A stretch of DNA of 64,000 nt, taken from Gnetum montanum. Taxonomy: Eukaryota; Streptophyta; Gnetopsida; Gnetales; Gnetaceae. The DNA lies in contig MNCI01005457.1 in NCBI GenBank assembly GCA_015680685.1, forward strand, positions 123,509-187,508. The letters run 5' to 3'. The position numbers were made by a program, and so were the translations under genes. Positions 23,446-36,800 of this stretch are shown here, one piece after another; positions within the stretch are counted from its first letter, which is position 1, and each line of letters begins with the position of its first letter. A model generated the notes under the pieces. The model searched no databases. It was given only the letters and a program-made list of their open reading frames with translations, and was not told where the DNA came from.

Positions 23446-24564
23446 TTAAAGCTTATTTCCAAGGTTTTTCAACCATGCATGACGTATATGAAACAAGCAT
23501 AACAATACCTATTAGTTCATAATCGACTTAGCATATATAAAATTGAAAATATAAGAAATATCAAAAATTTTATAACAAAATGCATTTGATTATAAATTAA
23601 AAAATATGGAAAGAAAGTTATTAATTATAAATAACAAAGTTTTACCTTATGGCTACAATTTTTGCAAAACCATCATCTACTAAAATATATGTAACATTCC
23701 AATATCGTTTTGCTTGAAAAGCATTTTGAACTAATGCTTGAAACCAAAATTGAATATGTTTCATTGTATCTTTTGATGATATGACCCATGCAACTGGAAT
23801 TCCATTATCATGTTTATTAAAAGCCACAATAGAATAAAGTGAATACTGCATACAAAAAAAAAAAATGAGTTAGCATCATTGCATGTTTATCTCTACAGAA
23901 GCTATTTAACATTGAAATCAATACATGTTACCTACTCCATACATATTAGTGTTGAATGTTGAATCCATGGCTAACAAATTGTTATGAGAAAACTGCAACA
24001 ATATTTCTCTCATCCATAATGATTGAATGCTAAGAATAAATAGTTCACCATTAACAAGAAATTGATGATAAAAAACATATTTTGAATGTGCATGAATTCA
24101 TTTTTGAACACTTATTTCATCTTTAGAGTGGTAACTATATTTTTTATTAATAACCTTTTCAAATATGTGTACAATGTCCTTTTCATTCAAATATTCATCC
24201 CTGCTAGAAGTAATTTGAATTGCTCTATCAAGTTGAATTTTTGTGTAATTCTAAATTATACTTCTCAAAGATTTTGTCACAAGATAAACTACTTCTAGAC
24301 ATTGTTGCAACAGCTTTGCATAGCTCTTTGGATAAATGAGGAGGATGTTACATACATTCTATGACATATTTCTCTAGATTTATTCACATGTTTCATTTCC
24401 ATATAAAATATAATTGCAAAGCTAACATCTATTCTCATCCTTTGAATTATGAAGTGGCATTGACATCCTTTCTTGCATGATTCATGGTGAGATTTGCTAA
24501 TCTCTTTATAAATCATTAAGCTATCTTGTGGTTCATAGGAACACCAATATTTGAAATGATACAT
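22380..24564 (-). pseudogene. MULE transposase gene, N-terminal and catalytic part, with introns
   Basis: The minus-strand start is at 24564 (MYHFKYWCSYEPQDS). The first block to 24295 is a FAR1/MULE-type N-terminal region with GCQCHF (about 24455) and HVNKS (about 24390). A second block, about 24285-23945, has TAG and TGA stops and ends AMDSTFNTN, holding the first catalytic aspartate of the DDE transposase. The intron has a GTAGGT donor near 23940 and a T-rich tract plus GTATGCAG acceptor near 23851. The third block, 23851-23642, reads FNKHDNGIPVAWVISS and ends near VDDGFAK, with the second aspartate. A further block at 23445-23285 (HGCKSDYKVKDKL) is duplicated at 22545-22385, followed by an HANQETNNALEGYHA block near 22260 in copy 1. 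The SWIM finger expected next is found at 2.0 kb, beyond the Gypsy insertion. Confidence 0.75.
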
Positions 24565-25300
24565 GGATTGAATAATTAAAATTTTAAAATAAAAATCTAT
24601 ATGCTTCTACAATTATGGAAACCAATTTTTGAAGTTTAAGATTTTCATAAATATCATTGCTGTAAATTTTCAATATGATGATCTACACAATACTATCTTC
24701 TTCATTTTAATTTCGATTTGTATGATCCCTTTTAATAAAGGTTGTGGGATGCATAGGATTACTTTCTTCACCTTTTGCAAAATCTTCGACTCTATCATAA
24801 GGTATTCATACAAAATGGCTATTCTTTGGATTATTCATACTAAATTATTTTGATTAAAATACCCTTTTGGAGGATTTTCAAGTCTAAACATTATCCCAAA
24901 AAATCTCTTTCATTTTAAAATATTTTGCCATTACCATAAGCACAAAATGAGGCTTAAATTTTATCACAATTGGAAACACATGAATCATATATTCAACATA
25001 ATTGGAAACACATGAATTGTATATTCAACATTGTATCTTTTGCATTAAAATAGCCACAATATAAAAAGAACTTCAATGCAAACAATGATAAATTACTACA
25101 AATTATAACAAATTGATACAATCTCCATAAACCCAAATCCTAACAAACAAACCGTAGCAATCTCCATAAACCCAAATCCTAACACTCAATATAGATTGAA
25201 CCCACCAAACTTAAGGCAAGAAAAGTCTCTTATTGCTGCAATTTCATTTTCTCACCCAAATTGCAGTAATTAACAAACCAAACAACTTTGAAGCAGACAG
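24565..25300. other. AT-rich stretch, no gene seen
   Basis: Contains two short local repeats: AATTGGAAACACATGAAT at about 24967 and 25002, and CAATCTCCATAAACCCAAAT at about 25119 and 25149. It would be the 5' flank of the MULE gene. No coding sequence is recognised. Confidence 0.5.
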
Positions 25301-28300
25301 AAATGTAAGCAAGAAACTATGAATTAGAAAATGGTAAAGAAATTGACATACTTGGAAGCCAAAAGCAGCCGCAATTGTAGACTATAAATGTGAGCACTTG
25401 CTGACAAAAAATTAGAAAGTAAAAAGAAAAAAGAAAAAAGAAAAAAAAGCATACAAAAAATGAATATGAATGGGATTAGGAGGTTTGCAGAGTCTTTGCC
25501 TTTCGCTGCCTCGCGTTGGCCTTCACATGCTGTGTGAAAAAAAAACCTTAACTGGCAGCAAATACGTAGAATGAAAGCTGCCCAAAAAACCAGCACAAAG
25601 AAAAAAAAAGCTGCCTAGAAAACGAGGAAAAAAAAGGGGGCGTCCTCGAAAAGGATATATTTTTTTTAAAACGTGCGAATGGGCATAAGGAAAAGGGTCT
25701 ATGGCAGCGGCGTATCGACCCACGTGGGTCAAATGGGGTGCATTAATACCCCAATCGTTACGCAAAAGGAGTTATCCGATACATTGCATCACTTGCATTT
25801 GATTAGGCAGTGGTGCTTATCATTAACAGGATTCATACCGGACAACATAATCTCATTATCCGCAGTTTTGACGAGCTTCTGCAGTTCTGAAAACAGACTT
25901 GCAGTCATAATAATGACTCCAGCCAAACCAGGTCGCAGACCAGTTCAATCTTCAACCTCAAAGCGAGAGTTGAAAATAAATTAATAAATTAAAAACAAAG
26001 ACAGGAACAAAATAAATGAAAAAGGAAAGGATAAAAAGAACCCTTTTTTGGAGTGTTTCCAATTTCCAGTTGTCTGCTGAATCACGGGGATGTATGGAAA
26101 GCGAGTTGGTACTTGGTACTGCGGGCGACGCGTGCATGAGAATGGCGTGAGCGAACCTTCCGTCCATGCAATGCCCAATCGGCTTATTTTATTTTGTTTA
26201 CACGAGACACACGTTAACCTACACAAAACAAATCCAGAGATGACATAAACAAATCTGGCATAGAACAAGTTACGCTCGTAGAAGAAGCCCATACACAGAC
26301 ACCTTATCCTGAACAGACGTGATATGACATAAGATGAGGCATCAGCCGTCTCCAAGGTCCGAATATCCGGGGTAGACGCGATGCCAGTCACGCTCACACT
26401 CATGGATTCAGTGATGGCCGCCCCCTGCTTCAGCCTTGAGATAACCAGACGTGATCCACAGCTAAAACAACGTTTTAGCAACAACCGCCACGACGACGAG
26501 AACAACAACAAAAACAATAACGAGAAATCGTCTGCATCTAACTCTTAATCACAAGCAAAACCACGATCGCGGGTCATAGCTTTGCGAAATGCGGACCCAT
26601 GTTACTGAAGCGGCGCCCAGCCTGTAGAGCATGCGCCTCGCTTTCGTTGCTGAGATGAATGCCGTCGCGTTTACCTTGCAATGTACACGTGGACCTGCTC
26701 TCCGTTAGCTGTTACTGTAAAAAAAAAAAAAAGGATGAGTTGCATGAAAACATAATATTGAATTCTGTAAAAATGCAGACAATAAAATTCGTTTTAATTC
26801 AACTTGGATCAGTCCCTTGTTCAAAGTGAGGATTCGTCAATAAACCGGTGATTAATAAATGGTCACCATAATTTACACTTTAATTTTAATATATATAATT
26901 ACAAATCTAAGATGTTCTAAGCACCTCTGTCGAGGAGGGTAGTAACCGGAATTTGAGATTAAACATAGCTGCATTCACTTACTGCCACTACGATATGTAT
27001 TTATTTTATTTTTAGACAAGTTCGCACAAACATTATCACGAATACTTGGATTTGATTTGTTGGGTCAGTTTTCATCGTGAATTAAGTGTGTATTACATTC
27101 ATTTTTTTTTCTTTCTTGGTTCTCTCATATCTTGATTGAATGATTTCTAAGGTGCCTTTTGCAGCTTTTGTCGAGACGCGTGATCTGGGTTGCTAGTTTC
27201 AGTAGTGGACTTCATGTTTGTTTTACGAAACAATTTCAAAATCAATATAATCCTAACGTTGATAGGCATCAGGACACCTCATTCCGCTTTCCCCAGGTCT
27301 GAGCAACAAAGATAGTTGAACAAAAAAGAAAGAACAATTATAACAGGCCTTATGTTCTAAGTAACTAGGATGCGGGGGTGCTAAGCTCCCAGGATGGATG
27401 CATGCCTACCATCTCACAATCAATCAAAGTCAAAATCTCTACGGGTCTCTTGACATTTTCTTGAATCTTGTGTGGTCTGCTGCTAAGCAGAACTTCGCAG
27501 TTACGAAACGAACACAGTGACAACTGCATGTTTTATAAAAACCCTCAGCATGTGGGTGGCCTTATCCATATTCCACACACATTTGGCCTTATCCACGTGA
27601 TCAAAGCAGCCATATGTTTAGCTTTAGCATCGCGTCTAATGCACGCAAATGCTCAGCATGGGGAAAAACGATAGCATTTTCCTCTCGACAGCAGAGGGGC
27701 TGGCTGTCGACCAAATCAACTCATCATTTATCAGTGCTGTCGGGCGCGAGATGATCTCAAAGTATTTTGTAATCTCAAATATGTTGACCTGACACAGCCC
27801 AATCCCTGGTCCTTATCGTCACGAAAGAATGAAAGAGGGAGACCAGATACAATGAACGTGTGCCAGCCAGGCAGGCAGGCAGGCAGGATGAAACGCCAAG
27901 TCGGCGGCAAATCGCCGCGGGGGCACAACGGCACCTCACGGGATAGTGGTGATGGGTTCGTGCTCGCAAATAGACTGGGACGTGGACGTGGCAATGGCAA
28001 AGCAAAGGCAATCCAATTCAAACTCCAAAATTCGAAATTGGGATCCGAAAGAGGGCACCTCCGTGGCGCCGCGTCCAACATGCCTCCTTTGGCGCCGGCC
28101 TTTTCGGCCTTCCAACGGCTTCGCTGCGCGTTTTAGCAAAATACTATGCTAAGCAATAGTCCATTCTATTTTAGAGTAAAAATCTGCGGTTCAACGGACT
28201 TGGCGGCTTGCCATTTGCCGTCTCGTTGCGGGCGTTCATGGACCCACCAAGTCACCCTTTTGTGTGTTGTTTTGTTGGTCAAGCGTGTGTCACGTGTGTC

Positions 28301-29030
28301 TCTGCGTCTTGACTCGTCAGGCAGTCCCCGTGCCAGCGTGGCCTGAGGGGTGAGTAGGTACGGCTTTTGGGCCCACATAGGTGCCAGCTGGCCGAAGCAG
28401 CCGTGGCTCCCACGAGTCACATGGCCGTTCCGTTGCAGCGCAGCGTCAGCAGGTCCGCCAATATTGGCACCGCAGGCCTCCCGTCCCGCGTACATCGACT
28501 TTGCCCGTTCCATCCTTTTATCCTTTAAAGCAGTCAACAGGGACACGGTAGATTCTTGATTTCTGATACGATTTGGTATAGGGACGTGCGAACGGAATTG
28601 TGTTCCCTGCTGCTTGTGGCTAAGCTCAGCAGCCCCCCTCCGATTCTGGTAGAGCTGTAATGGGATGAATAAAAAAGGTTGATCTCCAACGAGTACGTAG
28701 AAATCTTGAAGAAAGCTGCTTTGTTATCCAATGATGTTGATAAGCATCATCGTGAGTTATTGATCAGTACGTTCCGCTCACTTAAATCTAAAAGATGATG
28801 CTTATGGTTAGAAAGTACGTTCAAAAAGTGTCTCAAGGTATCCTTTAACGAAACGCGTGATCTGCACCCTCCCTAAGTATATGTTCTAATTTCCTTGTGA
28901 TTCGCGGCTATTCTTTTTAAATAAGTGAACCTGCAATTTGTAGTTAATGATAAGTGATTCAAGTAGTTATCTCATTATTTCGCAAATAAAAGGTAATCCT
29001 TCTCTAAAACAACACATCTTCATTAAGGGG
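25301..29030. other. Intergenic DNA, partly GC-rich, no recognised gene
   Basis: Open frames at 25.6-26.5 and 27.7-28.6 kb exist on both strands, but none shows a family motif or supporting splice pattern. I see a (GGCA)n run at about 27870-27890 and a long GA-rich purine stretch at 25424-25450. Nothing else is supported. Confidence 0.45.
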
Positions 29031-29042
29031 GTTGTTGGAACC

Positions 29043-29428
29043 TTGAGATACTTGTAATACACATACTCCAAGGTATATAGTCCAATTATAACTCAGCATT
29101 GAGATACTTGTAATACACATATACTCCAAGGTATATATGTTCAGATGTTGATCATGTACTTAATCTCATTTAATTAATAAAATTCTCTTTTTGGGGTCCA
29201 ACACCCCCCCCCTCCTCCCCCCAATTATAACTCAGCATTGCGCACTTACCATTAGGGTAACACTTGTTGTTTTGTATCTAAGGTCATTATCATCATCATT
29301 CCAGCTTTGTCCCGACAAAATAGGGTTAGCTACATGAATTTAGTGACTTTCTTAACGTCGTTATCATCATCATTCCAGCTTTGTCCCGACAAAATAGGGT
29401 TAGCTACATGAATTTAGTGACTTTCTTG
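29043..29428. repeat. Two local tandem duplications
   Basis: TTGAGATACTTGTAATACAC...CCAAGGTATA occurs at about 29043 and 29099. A 74-bp unit starting TTATCATCATCATTCCAGC and running through TAGGGTTAGCTACATGAAT occurs at 29287 and 29361 with almost no differences, so that duplication is recent. Confidence 0.75.
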
Positions 29429-30420
29429 AAATAGTGATGTAGTAACCTCTTCTTAAAAGCTCATTATCTTATCTCTTTTGCATATGTCCAAATCATCTAA
29501 ACTGCCATTCATGTACCTTCTCGGACCCACCTAGGTCTTCATGGGGACCCACCTAGGTCTTCATGGAGCATTTTTTTATAGGCTTCGTACATAAGGTAAG
29601 AAGAGGAATTTTTCAAGTCTCAAGTATTGCACTACACGAATGGAAGAGATACAAACAATGAAGCACGCGCAAGGAAAGCTAGAAGCTCCTCATTGGTGTG
29701 GAAGCTAAGGCCAGACTTGTCATAGTTGGTAGGGCAAGCAAAAACAAATCGACTATCATTTCCCTAATTAACACTTGAATAACTTACGGGCCTATCATCT
29801 TCGAAAGCCGTTATCAGCCACCGAGGAAGGAGTGGTCGAGCTTTCACGCTGGGGGCTTTCAGGCTGGATGCCCAGGACAAGGCTTTTTGCACCAATGTAA
29901 AGATAGTACAAAAATCAAAAGGCAAGGCCGTGGTCATAGTCGTATGGTTCCAAATAAAGCTGAGTCCACCATGGGCGCATCAGCGAGGATAAAGCACGCT
30001 TACTGCAGGAGACCAGCTTCCCGATTCTGTGGCAAATGTCGATCCAAGCCCATGGTTGGAAACGGGAATAAAGGGGCGGGGAAAATCGCGGCGAAAAGCA
30101 AGAAAGAAAACGAAAACTTGGTCGCAAGGACCTAGATTCGGAGAAATCAAGAAAAGGGTACAACCACCAAAGAGTCAGTCCATGGTCGATGCGAGGCCCA
30201 AGGAAGCGAACACCAGCAAAAAGGTTATAGCCTAACTGGCTCGTACAATCGCAAGGGGCTAGCTCAGCCCAATCCGTCCACGTCAGCTGCAACAAGAAGC
30301 GCACTAAAGTAAGTACACGTCCACCGTCGATGCAGTTGCCCAAGCTGGAGGAAGCGCACGGAGACGCAGGCTTTTCCTCGTTCTGTCTTATCCGTGCTTC
30401 TTTGCCCACCGAGATTAATA

Positions 30421-30428
30421 TTTATAAA
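30421..30428 (+). promoter_or_regulatory. Candidate TATA box of the STY-type kinase gene
   Basis: TTTATAAA lies about 400 bases before the kinase ATG in a GC-richer region. With initiation about 30 bases downstream, the 5' UTR would be roughly 370 bases, unless it also contains an intron. Confidence 0.35.
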
Positions 30429-30475
30429 CCTGCCAGCCAATTCTGAAAGAGCCAGCTTCTGCATTTTGGAGGTTT

Positions 30476-30772
30476 ATGTTTGGCGAGGCCGCCGTATCCA
30501 CAATCCGTCTTTCGGTGGGAAACGCTTTACCTTCTCCTTTTGTTTTTTCCATTGCTCTGTTCTCGGAGAGTCTGCAATTTCGTCTGCAACTTGCATCGTC
30601 GATTACCAGGCAAGCGGAGAATGCAAAGAATAATGTTGAATTCGTAGCGCTCGAATTCTATTGGTGTTGCCGAATTACTATCCATCAGCGTCCTAGGCAG
30701 GTGACGCGGATCCGAGAAACCGAGAGTTCGATTACTAAGGCCAGCGTGCCATCCGGACGCGATCGAGGCTAA
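30476..30772 (+). other. Possible upstream ORF of 98 codons in the kinase 5' UTR
   Basis: An ATG at 30476 opens a 98-codon frame ending 52 bases before the kinase ATG. If transcription starts at the TATA-like box, this uORF would lie in the mRNA and could lower kinase translation. A spliced 5' UTR could remove it. The peptide shows no known domain. Confidence 0.25.
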
Positions 30773-30824
30773 AGTTAGCGTTGGTCGCTTGGAGGGATAA
30801 AGTGCTTACCTCGCCACTTTGGCT

Positions 30825-33800
30825 ATGGCTATGGAAGAACAGCAACAGGATCAGCAAACGCAGACGCAGACGCAGCAGCCACTGAATGAGTCGCCGCCAA
30901 CCGCGTCTTTGCGGCGCGGCGGTGAATCGTCGCCGGTGCTCCTGCAGAAGTCGAAGCTCGAGGCGTATAACGAAATTCTACGCCGCCTTCGCGAGTCGGA
31001 TGGCGGCAATGGCGTTGCAAGTTCTCCCGAGTTCGAGGAGGAGCTTCTTGCGCACTTCAACCGACTTCCTCCAAGGTAAGTTTGATCTTTGCTCGGTTTT
31101 GGCGTTCACATCTTACTTGCTTCCTTTGGACCCGCCGGGTCTCCGTTTTGCACGGCTTTGCTCTATTCGCAATCGTAATGATTGAAGGGAAGCTGATACT
31201 GTTTCGCAGCCTTTGGCAATGCTTTTGCTGTGGATCAGTATGTTTCGCTGTTTATGATGTATCTTTTCGCGAATACAACTGTTTTGTGGTTTTCGGCTAA
31301 GGCTTTTCGTAAAAATAAGAAACCAAGCGACGACCAAGACGTGTTGGCGTTTTAAGTTAGGGGCCTCGAGCTCCGCTGCGTTTGTAAAAGCTCGTGGCTT
31401 TTATGATTTATAAATACAACATACATTTTCGTGTTATGGTATTTTCGATTTGGCTTTAAAATGCAGTCGGATTACGTCCTTTAGCTATTTGAAGTTCTTT
31501 TGCAAAGTCTTTGGATTTCGCTGTCATTTCTTTGAGTTTGCCAGGGAACGGAATATGACCTCTGCTTGGCTAAGACATCATACATTTCGCGTCCTCGCAT
31601 TTCAGTTTGCAGTAGTGTTAGCTTATCGCTTTCCAATAAGATCTTTTCATTGAAACTAATTAGATTCTTTGAAGATGTCCTCTTCGGGATGTTGCCAGTG
31701 CCATTATTGTTTGATACGCCAAAGTTTGCGTGACGGAGCATCACGAAAGGATACTTTCCTACGCTGAATAGCAAATTCAACTTGTTAGTGACTATATATT
31801 TTATCCGCATTCTAGCGTACTCTGGGTGTGTTTTTGCATTCCATTTGCCCATTTGTTGTGGATTTCTGCAAGGCAAGTGGTAATTTTAATGTTAAATTCT
31901 GAAGACTGTGCTATCCTTCGAGCTAGCCTTTAGCTTATTTACATTATTTAAAGTTGTTCAGCTAGTAAAAGCACAGTCCTCGAATATTTTTCTTTTCATG
32001 TTATGAAAACTCATACAAAGACCTTATCTTGAGGCCGATTTCAATGCTATTATTTGCCTTTTCAGTATCTACAATCATTTATGGAAGTTATCAAATTATT
32101 TTGCTTCTTTGCCTCCGTCAAAGTGATTTTGCTTTGTTAAACAACAACGTCTTGGACATGCATTCAGATCATTTTTCAGTGGAACCACAAGGGCCTCAGT
32201 TCCCTTGTGCAACAAAAATTTTCATCTTTGCAAATCAAAAATTTTCCTCTTTGTAAATAAAAAAATGTCGTTAGATTGTAATTTCCTACTTATCTGCTTG
32301 TTTACTGCAATGTGCAATTACTCTTCTAACTGACGTGCATCACATGTACAGTTAAGGAGTGCTTGAATAAAAATGCAAAAATTTCGAGTCAATATACTGC
32401 GTTATTCTAGTTTAATTATTAAAGTAGTTGCACATTGTGAATTGAACCATTCTTAAGTAGTCATAAAAATAGGGAAGATGTTGAAAATTCTCTAACATTG
32501 AAGGCCATTCCAAGAGAAGACATTGTCTTCCGAAATAAGGAATACCCATGGAAGGGTGTCAAAGCTAGTTGAAGACAAATTAGAAGTGCAAATCACCAAA
32601 GGGTGATGGAGATGGAGATGGAGACTTTGGGAAGCTATTGTGGGATCTTAAATATGAAAATTCTTTTCTTTCTTCTAATTCCAAGTTGATAGGATATACC
32701 TGAGGGGTGAATTGTCATTTTTCAAAAGAGAATTATGTATTCCTTTTTCTGCTTTGAGGTGCAAGTTGATTATTCATCTCTGACAAATTTTATTTTTGGA
32801 CATATTTTGTGCCCCTTTAGTACTCTGGGACATGCAATTTGTTCTCAAAAGTTTATCTTTCTCTTTTGATAGATATCACTTTTCCATTTTATCCATCTGC
32901 ATGTTGATCCCATGACTACTAATTTAGGAAAGAATTTCTATTGTCATCATAGAAATTTGAAATTCAATAAATTGAATGCTCTAATTTCCTTTTCAGATAG
33001 TGTTTTAAAGACATATAGTATGCATACTCAGATTGTAACAGTGGTGGTCTGCAAATTGTAAGCATTAACAGTTAATATATTTGAAACCAGATAGATGGAT
33101 GTTATATTGATGAATTTTACTCACCTTACCTAGGCACAATATATAAAAGAATGCTAGTTTTGTAACAAAATTAGCATAATGGTACATGCAAGTGTTATTC
33201 ATTGATTAATTTGAGTTTTGACTTTGCCTTGTTAGGTATGCTATGGATGTAAATAGAGAGAGGCCTGAAGATGTCCTGACTCACCAAAGGATGTTGAAAT
33301 TGGTGGAGGATCCAAAAAACAGGCCTGTATTTGATGTCCGGGTTGTTAATGTGAGTGAACTGCAACACAGCAAAATATTTACTTCCTTAAGTGTATTTTG
33401 GTTATTTTGCTGTTAAAAATAGACAGGCTATTTTCTTGAACAGAAATAAAACAAAAAAGAAAAACAAGAGCACAAAATACCGTAGTTTTGTTATTTTTGT
33501 CTTTACAGAAGCATCTGAGATTGTCGCCAATAGCAAGATGCATCACAAATGTCCTTGAAACTGTTTTGCAGGTTTTGCCAGTTTCTGGGTCAAAGGCTCC
33601 TGATTCGTCTACTTCGGAGTCCTTTGAAAATGAAGATCCTTTTGCTTTGGCCAGTGGTTCTATTTCTCGGATTAGGTATCCTTTGGTATTTCTTTCGATA
33701 ATGAGCTCTGCATTTCCCAAAAACTTACAGCCATATATTATTTATGCTTGAAATATGCATCTGTAATTATGATTTTTAATCCCTTTTGAACATCTCATAA

Positions 33801-36800
33801 TGTTCTGTTTTATTCATCTGATACATACTGATTATTTTAACTCTGCTTTAAACAATCATTGCAGTCAACACCCACCCCCTGCTTTTGGGTCCTCCCCAAA
33901 TCTTGAATCTCTTGCATTAGAAGCTCGAAAGCAATCTTCTGGAGATAATGACTTGGAAAAGGAAGCCAGCCAAACCTTTGCAAGGTCTTACTCTATTTAT
34001 GTTAGCTGCGTCTGTGTTTTTTAATTTTCAATTTCTAATCATTTTATTGCTTGTATTGTATAGACTGGTTTCAATTAACCATTATTTCATGTCATTTTTT
34101 GCAAATTGTTAACATTTCTATAGCTTGCAAATGAATCTTAGACAACCTCATATATTGTTGAATTTGGATACAGTTTGTCCATTTGTTTACAAATACAGAT
34201 GTGTCAACTATCAAAAATTATTTGTAGGATACCTTAACATTAGCATCTATTTCCTAAAATATCAGGATTGATGAAATTTCATGAACATTCTAAATTTATT
34301 AACTAACACTTTGACTTCTTTTTGTATAACATAGTTTATTCTTTAGTGTAGAAGTGGGAAGGGAAAGCTGACCCTAATGTTGGCAGAAAAATTAAAACCT
34401 TAGAAAATAACTGCTTGCAACAATTTGTTACCTGAATTTTCCCTAGGCTATTGATTTAATGCTAAACATTTCTTTAAATGTTAAAACACCATCTGAATAG
34501 CCTGTTATTTGAAGAAAGATTTTATTTTTAAAAGGTTTTATATTATGTTTTAAACTGACAAATCTGACACTCTGAAATTGTGATTTCAAACTGGATCATA
34601 ATCTAGAACCAATTCAAATCACAATTGTTTGGATCTTTTTGTAGATTTTTTTAGGAGGCAAAAATTATGATATTCTTTTCAATTTTGGCCTAATATGTTA
34701 TTGGTTCTGGGTAAGTAAGTAGCTTAATTGTAGTGCATCCACTTTTTATAGTGGAGGTTGTCGGTGTGATTTCCACCATGCTTGCCACACAAACATAAAA
34801 AATGGTGAAAATCTCTATAAAAAAAGTTATGGGCTCTTATATGAATTTTTGACATCATTCAGTGCACAAAACATTACGACTAGGTTGCTTATACATTCTT
34901 GTGTAGTACCTGTATAGCACAGTGTTGTATACTTTTTTCTTATCTAAGCACAAAACATATTTTATGGTTTTTCCTTGTTTAAATAAAAAAAATCCCTTAC
35001 TTTAAATGGATTAAATGAGATTTGTAGTAGGTCAATTGTCAGCGTTGAGGCAACTTCCTATATTTTAATTACAAGCTCAAGTTCATTACATTATTATCTA
35101 TCTATTGAATTACACACAAAAAGGAATGGCTGTTGGTATTTGTGAAATCATTGTATCTTTTTGATAAAAATATCAAGGATAGCCTAATGGAGTGTCATCA
35201 TCATCATCACATTGCCTTTATGGGAGAACCTGCTAATTCCATATCCCCTGAATATGTATTTTTTTAATGCCCCCCGGTGGATAGCCTAATAGTATGTACT
35301 TTGGAAAAAAATGAGCATGAAATGCTTGGATACATGAAATGACATTTGTATGATAATAGTAATTTCTTTAATTGTAGAAGCATACTGGCAATCTGGCAGT
35401 CTGGAAGACATGATCTATATACTGCTTGGTCTAGGAGTTGGGAAGTCCTATGTGCCTGGGAATTTGGCATCCTTACTATTTCTTGTTTTAGGGTTTGTTG
35501 CAAATTCATGGTAACCTGGTGTAAAATGTGCAACAATTTAGCACCTTTCTCTCCTTGAGGATGATCAGTCATATAAAAGCTAGCGGCCATGTCCTTAAGA
35601 AGACACGACACATCTAGTAATTTGGATTTTTTGTAGATAGCAGTTGTAAGCTAGAAATGAACAAGGGTTTACCTATATGATCAACATAGATTTAAAATGT
35701 TCCCTTTTAGTGTGTTACTGAATGAATTATTAGGCAGTTTACTGTTGATAGAATAATGACTGGGAGCATTTGAATATGTATGTACAACTGTGTTCAAAAG
35801 TTTGTTTGCAGACTCCTGTGTTTGTGATTGATACTAGTGAGAGTTTTTCCATCTATGACAAACTATTGTGGTCAACAGTAGAAATGCCAGTCATTTTTGT
35901 TTATGATTGATTTGGTGATTCTATCTGTTCTCATTTGTTTATCCATAAAAATTAGTTTAATATTTAATCATCCTAGTTGTGTGGAGCAGGTCATATCTTG
36001 GATTGCATTTTTCAATCAAGCTATTTTGAATTGGGGATTGCTTGGAATTGAAGCCTGGAATCACATGGAATCATCGAGTTATAAAACATTATAAGAATAG
36101 AGATTTTAACAATTTTCTATAAAGATATGAATTTTCATAATGAAAACAGACACCTTTTAACTGTTTTTAATTGTAGAAAAAAAATAAAAAATGACACTGT
36201 TAGATCCTTTTGTTCATTCACTGTTCTTCTTGATCGTGAAGCTTGTCTCTTTGGATTTGCTGGGCGTTTCTTCCTCTTGTGCGATGGCCTCCTCAAGAAA
36301 CTAAATAGTTGCAGGGATGCCCAGACATTGTAGAAGCTAGGAAAAACATCCAAAAAAATAGTATGTTTGTCTATTTTACAAAAATAAAAAACATAACACT
36401 AGTAGATCAGTTTGTCCTTTCTCTTCCTTGCTGATGGTGTAGCTTGGCGCTCTGGATTTACCCAGCTTATTCTGCCTCTTGAGAAGTGGCTTGGTCAAGA
36501 AACTTGGAAAAATGCCCAAAATATAACATGTTTTTCAGTTATACGAAAATAAAAAATGACACCAATAGATCATTCTGTTCATTCCTTTCTCTACTTGAGG
36601 GTGAACCTTGTCTCTCTGGATTTGCGTAGCTTCTTCTTCCTTTTGTGCAGCAGGCTGCTCAAAAAATTGAGTAGGTTTAGGAATGCTTAGGCATTGCAGA
36701 AGCTTGGAATGTTGCAAGTGAAGAGCTGGTGCTTGAAGTCAATGGCTTGCACAACAAAGGAAGGTTGCTAAAATAGAAGGCTTTTCCTTGGATGTAAGGT

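Noticed and set aside
25673-26517. Overlapping open frames of 103 and 178 codons on opposite strands
   Set aside because: No family motif, no supporting splice structure, and both strands are open over the same bases, which is expected from composition.
27731-28559. GC-rich open frames on both strands
   Set aside because: Several frames on both strands are open over the same stretch and none reads as a known protein.
30819-30824. TTG at 30819 as start of the kinase
   Set aside because: Plant nuclear genes use ATG; the in-frame ATG at 30825 fits, with 30831 as the alternative.
35264-35611. 115-codon minus-strand frame in kinase intron 4
   Set aside because: No recognisable family and no partner exons; probably a chance frame in intron DNA.
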